DNA of 7,906 nt, from positions 1 to 7,906 of the forward strand of contig CACZNW010000179.1 of NCBI GenBank assembly GCA_902782595.1. Reading direction: 5' to 3'. Below are positions 1-5,831 of this stretch, in pieces (position 1 is the stretch's first letter; each line of letters begins with the position of its first letter). Source of the stretch: an uncultured Methanobrevibacter sp. (lineage in GTDB: Archaea; Methanobacteriota; Methanobacteria; Methanobacteriales; Methanobacteriaceae). Under the pieces are notes generated by a model. That model searched no databases. It was not told the DNA's origin and saw only the letters and a program-made list of their open reading frames with translations. A program made the translations under genes and the position numbers.

Positions 1-86
1 AGAGGATTGTGGAGTACACTTATGCACAAAAAAGATGTTTGGACAAAAAACCGAAAAAAGGAGCATTCAACTTGACAGTCCCATAG
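1..86 (+). CDS. Possible 3' end of an upstream gene (transposase-like tail, weak)
   Basis: Reading from base 3, a frame stays open from the window edge for 27 codons to a TAG at 84-86. Its last residues read KKPKKGAFNLTVP. A lysine-rich run followed by KKGxFN, overlapping a sequence ending TTGACAGTCCC (72-82), resembles the way some DDE transposase genes run into the terminal inverted repeat of their insertion sequence. That resemblance is from memory only. The stretch is short and A-rich, and a second frame is also open from base 1 to a TGA at 73-75, so this may be non-coding. No product is claimed with confidence. Confidence 0.22.
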   Translation, partial: RIVEYTYAQKRCLDKKPKKGAFNLTVP

Positions 87-100
87 ATACTTCCAGCTTA

Positions 101-125
101 ATTTTTTTTAATTATTTTTATTTTT
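101..125 (+). terminator. T-rich tract, possible archaeal terminator before the protease gene
   Basis: An eight-T run lies at 102-109 and a five-T run at 121-125, in a stretch that is almost pure A/T. Oligo-T tracts in the non-template strand are the usual intrinsic termination signal in archaea, so this could end any transcript arriving from the left. The same A/T-rich DNA must also hold the promoter of the gene starting at 132. No clear BRE/TATA pair at a convincing distance could be picked out, so the two functions cannot be separated by eye. Confidence 0.3.
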
Positions 126-131
126 GATATA

Positions 132-875
132 ATGACTTTGTTTAACGATATGCTAAAGAGGATTACTTTAAAAGAGTTGTTATCTGTAATCATTATTTTA
201 TTTGTTATTCAATATTTAATAAATACTTTAAACATTGTTCATATTGATATTGTGTGGATTTATATTATTATAATTTTTTACTTTATTTTTAAACTTAAAG
301 ATGGGCTGGCGACAATAGGGGGAGATGCACGGGAACTTTTCAATCTGAAACTGTTTGAAAACATCCTTCTGATTGTAATTCTAAACATATTTATATCATA
401 CGGAATGTTGTACTTTTCAAATTTCATTTTAAAAACCACAGCACTGAATCTGGCATCCAATTCCCTTTTTACAGGTGCAGTTGCAGCCGTTGCCATATCT
501 CCGATTTCTGAAGAACTGATATTTAGGGGTGTTTTTTTAAACAGACTGAAACTGATTGTTCCGACAGTATTTGCAGTGCTGATTTCATCATTATTGTTCG
601 CTTCTCTTCACAGTTTCGGATCCATATTTTCAGCCTTTGTTTTTGCAGTCTGCATTGCAGTGCTGTATCTTAAAACCGATAACATTTTGGTTCCAATGTT
701 TGCCCATTTTCTAAATAATCTGTTTGCCGAAACAATTGTTTTTCTGGATTCAAACAATGTACTGTTTACAAATGATATGGTTATAATGGTAATGTCATCT
801 TTAGCCATTGTTTCTTTTGTGGTTATTTTTGTCTGTGTTGCAGGTCAACTGAAAATATTAAATAATAATGACTGA
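132..875 (+). CDS. CPBP-family intramembrane metalloprotease (CAAX protease/Rce1-like)
   Basis: This is a 247-residue polytopic membrane protein of the CPBP (Abi/CAAX protease, Rce1-like) family. Known members are membrane-embedded glutamate-type proteases; prokaryotic ones are linked to processing of peptides and bacteriocin self-immunity, but most substrates are unknown. The three family motifs are visible in order: EExxxR at Glu127-Glu128...Arg132 (in ISEELIFRG), FxxxH at Phe156...His160, and HxxxN at His192...Asn196. Hydrophobic segments lie near residues 15-33, 40-54, 76-100, 112-125, 141-160, 165-180, 186-200 and 215-237, giving about eight helices, as expected. The ATG at 132 has no Shine-Dalgarno site, so the message may be leaderless. 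Met7 (base 150) is an alternative start and would not affect the domain. The stop overlaps the next gene by 8 bp, so the two are probably co-expressed. The family is secure; the substrate is not known. Confidence 0.9.
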   Translation: MTLFNDMLKRITLKELLSVIIILFVIQYLINTLNIVHIDIVWIYIIIIFYFIFKLKDGLATIGGDARELFNLKLFENILLIVILNIFISYGMLYFSNFILKTTALNLASNSLFTGAVAAVAISPISEELIFRGVFLNRLKLIVPTVFAVLISSLLFASLHSFGSIFSAFVFAVCIAVLYLKTDNILVPMFAHFLNNLFAETIVFLDSNNVLFTNDMVIMVMSSLAIVSFVVIFVCVAGQLKILNNND

Positions 876-1287
876 TAAAATATCTTTTATGGATTTAAGA
901 AAAATTGGTATTGTATTAATATTTGTCGGTATCGTTCTCACTGTTGTTTTTATCAAAAACCAGCAGATTTTTGTTCCGGCTTTAACAGTAACTGTATTGG
1001 GATTTTTTGTCACTGTTGTCGGCTTTGTCAGTGAGGTTAGAAAAAGAAAAATCATCAATGACAGACTGGATAAGGACATCGATACTGTTATCCAACCTTT
1101 GATTACCAAATATTCAAATTTAAATAAACAGTATCGCAGGGAATTTGAAGGAGAGGAATATGCTCAAAAAAGACTTGAACTTAACAGGAATCTGGAAAGG
1201 GAACTGACAGAAAACCTTCCTTATCTTGAAAGCAGGGAAATAAAAAAGATTGTTATTAATTTCAGTCAGGAGCAGGATAAACTTTGA
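868..1287 (+). CDS. Hypothetical small membrane protein, two TM segments plus charged helical tail
   Basis: I do not recognise this 139-residue protein. A short charged N-terminus (about 1-12) is followed by two hydrophobic segments, roughly residues 13-29 and 35-54, forming a helical hairpin. From about residue 56 the chain is strongly charged, with many Lys, Arg and Glu residues (for example 85-127), and is probably a long helix or coiled coil. By the positive-inside rule (VRKRK at 57-61) the tail should face the cytoplasm. The ATG at 868 lies inside the end of the protease gene (shared ATGACTGA, 868-875) and has no nearby ribosome binding site, which suggests translational coupling. Met8 (base 889) is a less likely start. 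The context suggests a partner, substrate or regulator of the CPBP protease, but that is inference from gene order only. Confidence 0.75.
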   Translation: MTDKISFMDLRKIGIVLIFVGIVLTVVFIKNQQIFVPALTVTVLGFFVTVVGFVSEVRKRKIINDRLDKDIDTVIQPLITKYSNLNKQYRREFEGEEYAQKRLELNRNLERELTENLPYLESREIKKIVINFSQEQDKL

Positions 1288-1300
1288 AATTTTTTTCAAA
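1283..1300 (+). terminator. Weak hairpin with oligo-T after the two-gene membrane unit
   Basis: TTTGAAA (1283-1289) and TTTCAAA (1294-1300) form a perfect 7-bp inverted repeat around a four-base TTTT loop. A seven-T run occupies 1290-1296. The repeat contains the stop codon of the preceding gene (1285-1287). The stem is almost all A-T, so it would be weak as RNA, but the oligo-T run alone is enough to suggest archaeal intrinsic termination. It would separate the protease unit from the trp operon. Confidence 0.4.
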
Positions 1301-1310
1301 ATAAAACTCA

Positions 1311-1318
1311 ATGTACAT
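1311..1318 (+). promoter_or_regulatory. Candidate TRP box (TrpY operator) upstream of trpE
   Basis: The palindrome ATGTACAT contains TGTACA at 1312-1317. In Methanothermobacter thermautotrophicus the repressor TrpY binds TGTACA (TRP box) sequences in the trpE promoter region, and tryptophan modulates the effect. This is the only exact TGTACA I found in the window, and it lies about 60 bp before the trpE start and about 17 bp upstream of the TATA-like element. A second, imperfect dyad, TGTTACAACA (1321-1330), lies directly beside it and could be a weaker second site. No trpY gene is present in this window. Confidence 0.55.
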
Positions 1319-1333
1319 TTTGTTACAACAAGG

Positions 1334-1342
1334 TTTTAAATA
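1334..1342 (+). promoter_or_regulatory. Probable TATA element of the trp operon promoter
   Basis: TTTTAAATA fits the archaeal TATA-box pattern and follows a purine-rich stretch (AACAAGG, 1327-1333) that could act as the BRE. With the usual 24-26 bp spacing, transcription would start near 1362-1367, leaving a leader of only about 10-14 bases before the trpE ATG. A similar TTTTAAATA at 1359-1367 is too close to the start codon to be the productive box. The 5-bp inverted repeat AAGGT (1330-1334) / ACCTT (1345-1349) flanks the element and may be part of an operator. Confidence 0.5.
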
Positions 1343-1369
1343 GTACCTTAAACTAAATTTTTAAATAGT
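1334..1369 (+). repeat. 11-bp direct repeat TTTTAAATAGT in the trp promoter
   Basis: TTTTAAATAGT occurs at 1334-1344 and again at 1359-1369, exactly 25 bp start to start. The first copy contains the probable TATA element; the second covers the expected transcription start. Such A/T-rich words recur by chance in this kind of genome, so a role is not certain. Confidence 0.6.
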
Positions 1370-1375
1370 GATAAA

Positions 1376-2872
1376 ATGTTTTCCCCAAGTATTGAAGAAG
1401 TAAAAAAAATAAGTCAAAACGAAGAATATAAACGGATTCCGATATCTTATGAAATGTATTCGGATATCGCAACACCGATTGAAGTATTAAGAATTCTAAA
1501 AGGCATAAGCAAACACACATACATGCTTGAAAGCGTAGAGGATTCAAAAAAATGGGGAAGATACACATTTCTAGGTTTCAACCCGCTTTTGGAGTTTACC
1601 TGCCAAAACGGAACCATCCACATCAAAGGGGATAAGGATTTCAATGAACTCAACGAAGATGAAACCATCATCAAAACTGATAATCCAAATGATATAATCA
1701 AGGATTTAATTGAAAAAAACAGATCTCCAAAGATTGAAAATCTTCCTCCATTTACCGGGGGATTTGTAGGATATTTTGCATATGACTATATCAAATATTC
1801 AGAACCGACATTGAATCTTGATGCCGAAAACCAGGATCAGTTCAAGGACATAGACCTGATGCTTTTCGACAAGGTCATAGCCTTTGACAACTTCAAACAG
1901 AAAATCATTATCATCGTAAATATGAAAACCGGTGATTTAAAAAATAATTATAAAAAGGCATGTGACGAACTGACCGAGATTGCAAACCTTATAAAGCACG
2001 GTAAAAGAACACAAATCACTCCCCTAAAAATAAAGTCTGATTTCAAACCTGCATTTTCAAGGAAAAAGTACTGTGAAATGGTTGAAAAGGCAAAAGATTA
2101 TATTCGTGAAGGGGATATATTTCAGGTTGTTCTTTCAAACAGAATCGAAGCTGAAATATCCGGCAGTCTGCTTGATACATACAGGGTTTTGAGAACAACA
2201 AATCCCTCTCCCTACATGTTCTATTTCTCAAGTGACGATATAGAAATAGCAGGGGCATCTCCTGAAACTCTTGTAAAGCTGAATAACAATAAGCTCTACA
2301 CGTTTCCGCTTGCCGGAACAAGACCACGGGGGAAAACCCGTGAGGAGGATATGGAACTTGAAAGAGATTTGCTTTCGGATGAAAAGGAGCTGGCTGAACA
2401 TAACATGCTTGTTGATTTGGGAAGAAATGATATTGGAAGAATCGCAGAAATAGGTTCTGTAAAAGTGGAGAAGTACATGTCCGTTGAAAGATTTTCACAT
2501 GTGATGCATATAGGCTCCACAGTAACCGGAACCCTGAAAGAAGACATGGATTCACTTGCAGCAATCGATTCAATCCTTCCGGCAGGAACACTGTCAGGTG
2601 CTCCTAAAATCAGGGCATGTGAAATAATAAATGAACTTGAAAACAACAAACGCGGAATATACGGCGGAGCCATAGGATATGTGGATTTAAGCGGCAATCT
2701 GGATACCTGCATTTCAATAAGAATAGCCTTTGCACGAAACGGCAAGGTATTCATACGTTCAGGTGCCGGAATTGTAGCGGACAGTATCCCCGATAGGGAA
2801 TTCGACGAATGCATGAATAAGGCGGCAGCCGTAATCGATGCTTTAAAAACTGCTGACGGGGGATTGCAATGA
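1376..2872 (+). CDS. trpE: Anthranilate synthase component I
   Basis: This subunit of anthranilate synthase converts chorismate and ammonia (delivered by TrpG) to anthranilate and pyruvate in the cytoplasm. It is the committed step of the pathway. The 498 residues match the family length. The N-terminal domain (about 1-200) carries the tryptophan feedback signature: LES at 51-53, RYTFLG at 62-67 and, further on, NPSPYMF at 276-282. The C-terminal chorismate-binding domain (about 225-490) has LAGTRPRG (312-319), ELAEHNMLVDLGRND (338-352), His378 in VMHIGS, PAGTLSGAPK (402-411), YGGAIGY (429-435) and RSGAGIV (461-467), so it should be active and inhibited by tryptophan. The ATG at 1376 gives the full N-terminus; only a weak GTGAT sits three bases before it. 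It is the first gene of the operon and overlaps trpG by ATGA. The conserved tryptophan-site residues argue for TrpE over the folate enzyme PabB. Confidence 0.97.
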   Translation: MFSPSIEEVKKISQNEEYKRIPISYEMYSDIATPIEVLRILKGISKHTYMLESVEDSKKWGRYTFLGFNPLLEFTCQNGTIHIKGDKDFNELNEDETIIKTDNPNDIIKDLIEKNRSPKIENLPPFTGGFVGYFAYDYIKYSEPTLNLDAENQDQFKDIDLMLFDKVIAFDNFKQKIIIIVNMKTGDLKNNYKKACDELTEIANLIKHGKRTQITPLKIKSDFKPAFSRKKYCEMVEKAKDYIREGDIFQVVLSNRIEAEISGSLLDTYRVLRTTNPSPYMFYFSSDDIEIAGASPETLVKLNNNKLYTFPLAGTRPRGKTREEDMELERDLLSDEKELAEHNMLVDLGRNDIGRIAEIGSVKVEKYMSVERFSHVMHIGSTVTGTLKEDMDSLAAIDSILPAGTLSGAPKIRACEIINELENNKRGIYGGAIGYVDLSGNLDTCISIRIAFARNGKVFIRSGAGIVADSIPDREFDECMNKAAAVIDALKTADGGLQ

Positions 2873-3453
2873 TACTTTTAATTGATAATTATGACAGTTT
2901 TTCATATAACCTATACCAGCTGATCGGTGAGGTTACACAGGACATTCAGGTTTCAAGAAACGACAGGATAACGGTTGAAGAGATAAAAACCTTGAATCCC
3001 GATGCGATTATTTTATCTCCCGGACCTGGAAAACCGGAAAGTGCGGGAATCTGCATTGAAGTCGTTAATCAGTTTTATAATAAAATCCCGATTTTAGGGG
3101 TTTGTCTGGGTCATCAGGCAATTTGCGCTGCATTCGGAGGTGAAATTTCGCATGCAAAAAGGCTGATGCACGGCAAGTCATCGGATATTTCACTTGACTA
3201 TGATTTTATTTTTAAGGGCCTTCCTGGTGAAATAAGTGTTGGAAGGTATCACTCCTTAAGTCTGGTAGAAAACACCCTTCCTGATTGTCTTGAAGTCATT
3301 TCAAAAGCAAAGGATGACGGGGAAATCATGGCGGTGAAGCATAGGGATTTTAATGTTTACGGCCTTCAGTTTCATCCGGAATCAATACTGACTCCGGAAG
3401 GAATTATTATTATAGAAAATTTTCTTGAAAAGGTTGAAAGAGGTATTTTATGA
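2869..3453 (+). CDS. trpG: Anthranilate synthase component II (glutamine amidotransferase)
   Basis: This is the glutaminase subunit that hydrolyses glutamine and passes ammonia to TrpE. It has 194 residues, the usual size for a free-standing class I amidotransferase of the TrpG/PabA type. It opens with the family hallmark LIDNYDSFSYNL (4-15), then has the oxyanion loop SPGPGKP (50-56), the nucleophile Cys79 in GVCLGHQ, and His169 and Glu171 of the triad in HPES. It is not fused to TrpE or TrpD. The ATG overlaps the trpE stop (ATGA, 2869-2872) and is preceded by GGGGGA at 2858-2863. It could also serve p-aminobenzoate synthesis, as some TrpG proteins do, but its place between trpE and trpD fixes its main role. 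The protein contains no tryptophan. Confidence 0.96.
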   Translation: MILLIDNYDSFSYNLYQLIGEVTQDIQVSRNDRITVEEIKTLNPDAIILSPGPGKPESAGICIEVVNQFYNKIPILGVCLGHQAICAAFGGEISHAKRLMHGKSSDISLDYDFIFKGLPGEISVGRYHSLSLVENTLPDCLEVISKAKDDGEIMAVKHRDFNVYGLQFHPESILTPEGIIIIENFLEKVERGIL

Positions 3454-4457
3454 TTAAGGAAGCTATTTTAAAGGTATACAAACATCAGGATTTAACTTAT
3501 GATGAAGCCTATCAGACAATGGATGAAATCATGAGCGGTGAAGCCAGTGAAGTTCAGATGAGTGCTTATTTAACGGCCATGGCAATGAAAGGTGAAACAA
3601 TAGAAGAAATTACTGCATCGGCTAAAGCGATGAGGGCACATTGTCTGAGACTTTTAAATGATGAGGAGGTTTTAGAAATTGTCGGAACCGGAGGAGACGG
3701 TTCAAACACATTCAATATATCAACAACCTCATCAATTGTCATTTCAGCCGCAGGAGTCCCTGTTGCAAAACACGGAAACAGGTCAGCGTCAAGCAAATGC
3801 GGAGCTGCAGATGTGCTTGAGGAGCTTGGAGTAAACATCCAGATAAGTCCGAGCAGAAGTTTAAGATGTTTAAAGGAAAACAATATCTGCTTCTTATTTG
3901 CTCAAAATTACCATATGTCAATGAAATATGTTGCCAATGTAAGAGGTGAACTTTCAATAAGAACAATATTCAATATCCTTGGGCCTCTGACAAACCCTGC
4001 AGGTGCTACAATGCAGGTTTTGGGGGTTTATGAAAAGGAACTGGTCGAACCATTAATCGAGGTCTTGAAGAATCTGGGAGTCAGTTCGGCAGTGTCTGTT
4101 TATGGAATGGACGGAATGGATGAAATTTCAGTCAGTGATAAAACATTTGTATGTGAACTTAAAGATGGTAAAACAATGTCTTATGAAATTTCACCCGAAT
4201 ATTTCGGAATGGAGATGTGTTCTAAAAAAGACCTGATTGGAGGGGATGCAAAAGAAAATGCAGCAATCACGTTGTCAATTTTAAAGGGTGAAAAAGGACC
4301 AAAAAGAAATGCTGTTCTTCTGAATTCTGCTGCGGGACTGTATGTTGCAGGAAAAGTTGAATCTTTAAGGGAAGGTGTTGAACTTGCAGCCGAAATTATT
4401 GATTCGGGAAAAGCATTGAAACAACTTGAAAAATTCATTGAATTTACAAACGGATGA
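3450..4457 (+). CDS. trpD: Anthranilate phosphoribosyltransferase
   Basis: It transfers the phosphoribosyl group from PRPP to anthranilate, giving phosphoribosylanthranilate. Its 335 residues fit the family. The N-terminal helical domain (about 1-65) is followed by the PRPP-binding loop GTGGDG (79-84), then NTFNIST (86-92), KHGNR (107-111) and SSKCG (114-118). Arg165, expected at the anthranilate site, sits in VRGELS. RTIFNILGPLTNPA (171-184) and the metal-binding pair Asp224-Glu225 (DGMDE) complete the active site. The start overlaps the trpG stop by ATGA, with a good Shine-Dalgarno GAGGT at 3440-3444. The gene sits third, directly after trpG; in Methanothermobacter trpD is last in the operon. 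The protein contains no tryptophan residues. Confidence 0.97.
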   Translation: MIKEAILKVYKHQDLTYDEAYQTMDEIMSGEASEVQMSAYLTAMAMKGETIEEITASAKAMRAHCLRLLNDEEVLEIVGTGGDGSNTFNISTTSSIVISAAGVPVAKHGNRSASSKCGAADVLEELGVNIQISPSRSLRCLKENNICFLFAQNYHMSMKYVANVRGELSIRTIFNILGPLTNPAGATMQVLGVYEKELVEPLIEVLKNLGVSSAVSVYGMDGMDEISVSDKTFVCELKDGKTMSYEISPEYFGMEMCSKKDLIGGDAKENAAITLSILKGEKGPKRNAVLLNSAAGLYVAGKVESLREGVELAAEIIDSGKALKQLEKFIEFTNG

Positions 4458-5239
4458 TTATTATGTTGGATGAAATAGTTGAAAAAACAAAAGAAAGGGT
4501 AAAAATTGCAAAGAGCATTATTTCACTTGATGATTTGAAAAATGAAGTTTCCTTAATGGATATTAATGATGAATTCCCGTTTAAACAGGCTTTAAGTGGT
4601 GATGATATAGCCATAATTGCCGAAGTAAAAAAGGCCTCTCCATCTAAAGGAGTGATTGCTGAGGATTTTGATTATCTGGGAATTGCAAAGGAATATGAAT
4701 CTGCAGGAGCATCTGCAATTTCAGTCTTGACAGAACCCTATTTTTTCCAGGGATCCGATGATTATCTAAAGGAAATATCAGAAAATGTTACCATTCCGGT
4801 TTTAAGAAAGGATTTCATTATTGACGAGTATATGATTTGGGAAGCCAAAGCTTTAGGTGCTTCAGCAATTCTTTTAATCGTTTCCATTTTGGACATTGTT
4901 CAGTTAAAGAAATTTCTGGATTTGGCACATGATTTGGGTCTTTCCGCCATAGTGGAGACTCATGATGGTGATGAAATCATGAGGGCACTGACTGTCGGTG
5001 CTGAAATAATAGGAGTCAATAACCGTAACCTTAATGATTTTAGTGTAGATATAGAAAACAGTATCAGTTTACGTAGATGTGTCAGTGGAGATGTTATATT
5101 TATTTCAGAAAGTGGCATTAAAACAAAGGAAGATGTTACCAGATTAAAAGAAAATGATGTCGATGCAGTTTTAATAGGTGAAACTTTAATGAAAAGTGAT
5201 GATAAAAAGGCTATGATTGCGGAGCTGAAAAATGGTTAA
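4454..5239 (+). CDS. trpC: Indole-3-glycerol phosphate synthase
   Basis: It closes the indole ring, converting carboxyphenylamino-deoxyribulose phosphate to indole-3-glycerol phosphate with loss of CO2 and water. It is a TIM barrel of 261 residues, the normal length. Catalytic and binding residues are all in place: Glu57 and Lys59 in AEVKKASPSKG, the FQGS loop (98-101), Lys119 in VLRKDF, Glu168 in VETHD, Asn189 in GVNNRNL, Glu219-Ser220 in ISESGI, and the phosphate site LIGETLM (240-246). Two starts are possible: the ATG at 4454, which overlaps the trpD stop (ATGA) but lacks a clear ribosome site, and Met4 at 4463, preceded by GGATGAT at 4452-4458. The first is chosen because it matches the other overlapping junctions. 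TrpC is separate from TrpF, not fused as in enteric bacteria. Confidence 0.96.
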   Translation: MIIMLDEIVEKTKERVKIAKSIISLDDLKNEVSLMDINDEFPFKQALSGDDIAIIAEVKKASPSKGVIAEDFDYLGIAKEYESAGASAISVLTEPYFFQGSDDYLKEISENVTIPVLRKDFIIDEYMIWEAKALGASAILLIVSILDIVQLKKFLDLAHDLGLSAIVETHDGDEIMRALTVGAEIIGVNNRNLNDFSVDIENSISLRRCVSGDVIFISESGIKTKEDVTRLKENDVDAVLIGETLMKSDDKKAMIAELKNG

Positions 5240-5831
5240 AATCAAAATCTGCGGAATAAGAAGAATAGAAGATATAATGATTATAAACAAATATAAACCG
5301 GAGTACATCGGTTTTGTATTCGCAGATTCAAAAAGAAAAGTTTCTCATAATCAAGCACGCCAATTAAAGCAAAACTTAAATTCGGATATAATTTCTGTTG
5401 GTGTTTTCGTGGACGCCTCCCAAAGTGAAATACTGAAACTGTTCGAAGAAGGATTAATAGATATTGCCCAGCTTCATGGAAATGAAAGTGAAGAAGATAT
5501 TATAAGCCTAAAAAGGAAAACCGGCGATGAATTAAAAATTATTAAAGCTATTGAAATGTCGGAAAATACTGATCTGCTTGGATACAATGATTCACATGCG
5601 GACTATTTGCTTTTGGATAGTGGAAAGGGCAGTGGAAAAACCTTCGACTGGAGTTTAATAAATTCTGGTCTAAAAAAGGAATTCTTTTTGGCAGGGGGAT
5701 TAAACAGTTCAAATATTTGCGAAGCAATATCAAGATTTAACCCGTATGCAGTTGATTTGAGTTCAAGCCTTGAAACTGACGGATTTAAAGATGAAAATAA
5801 AATAAAGGAACTTATGGAGGTAATAAATTGA
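5232..5831 (+). CDS. trpF: Phosphoribosylanthranilate isomerase
   Basis: It performs the Amadori rearrangement of phosphoribosylanthranilate to carboxyphenylamino-deoxyribulose phosphate, the TrpC substrate. It is a 199-residue TIM barrel, the usual length for a stand-alone TrpF. KICGI near the N-terminus holds the general base Cys7; GFVFADSKRKV (27-37), VGVFVD (56-61) and QLHGNE (80-85) follow. Asp129, the general acid, lies in LLLDSGKGSGKTFDW. Phosphate-binding motifs are FLAGGL (152-157) and VDLSSSLE (174-181). The usual form of that last motif is VDVSSGVE, so Ser179 replaces a common Gly, a mild variation. The ATG shares 8 bp with the trpC end (5232-5239) and has GGAG at 5221-5224. The gene feeds the preceding trpC and overlaps trpB. 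Confidence 0.95.
   Translation: MVKIKICGIRRIEDIMIINKYKPEYIGFVFADSKRKVSHNQARQLKQNLNSDIISVGVFVDASQSEILKLFEEGLIDIAQLHGNESEEDIISLKRKTGDELKIIKAIEMSENTDLLGYNDSHADYLLLDSGKGSGKTFDWSLINSGLKKEFFLAGGLNSSNICEAISRFNPYAVDLSSSLETDGFKDENKIKELMEVIN
5816..5821 (+). promoter_or_regulatory. Strong ribosome binding site that fixes the TTG start of trpB
   Basis: GGAGGT, a full Shine-Dalgarno match, lies six bases before the TTG at 5828. The ATG nearby at 5835-5837 is out of frame, and the first in-frame ATG is at codon 19, inside conserved sequence. The site therefore supports initiation at TTG. It lies inside the last codons of trpF. Confidence 0.8.

Noticed and set aside
1..78. Reverse-strand frame open to the window edge, beginning with ATG near base 78
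   Set aside because: Only about 26 codons are visible, with no family resemblance and no ribosome site. It is expected by chance.
70..78. TTGACA-like bacterial -35 element
   Set aside because: No matching -10 element lies at 16-18 bp, and the window otherwise shows archaeal promoter features.
858..1311. Reverse-strand open frames opposite the small membrane protein
   Set aside because: Their hydrophobic or low-complexity composition mirrors the A/T-rich forward gene; no ribosome site or motif supports them, and the forward gene has an overlapping start with its neighbour.
1288..1375. A trp leader peptide or attenuator before trpE
   Set aside because: No short frame with adjacent Trp codons and no stable alternative hairpins are present, and the predicted leader is only about 10 bases long. 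Repressor control fits better.
2043..2814. Long reverse-strand open frames of 182 and 172 codons opposite trpE
   Set aside because: They lie wholly inside a gene with all TrpE motifs, have no recognisable domains, and overlap each other in different frames. They are shadows of the coding strand.
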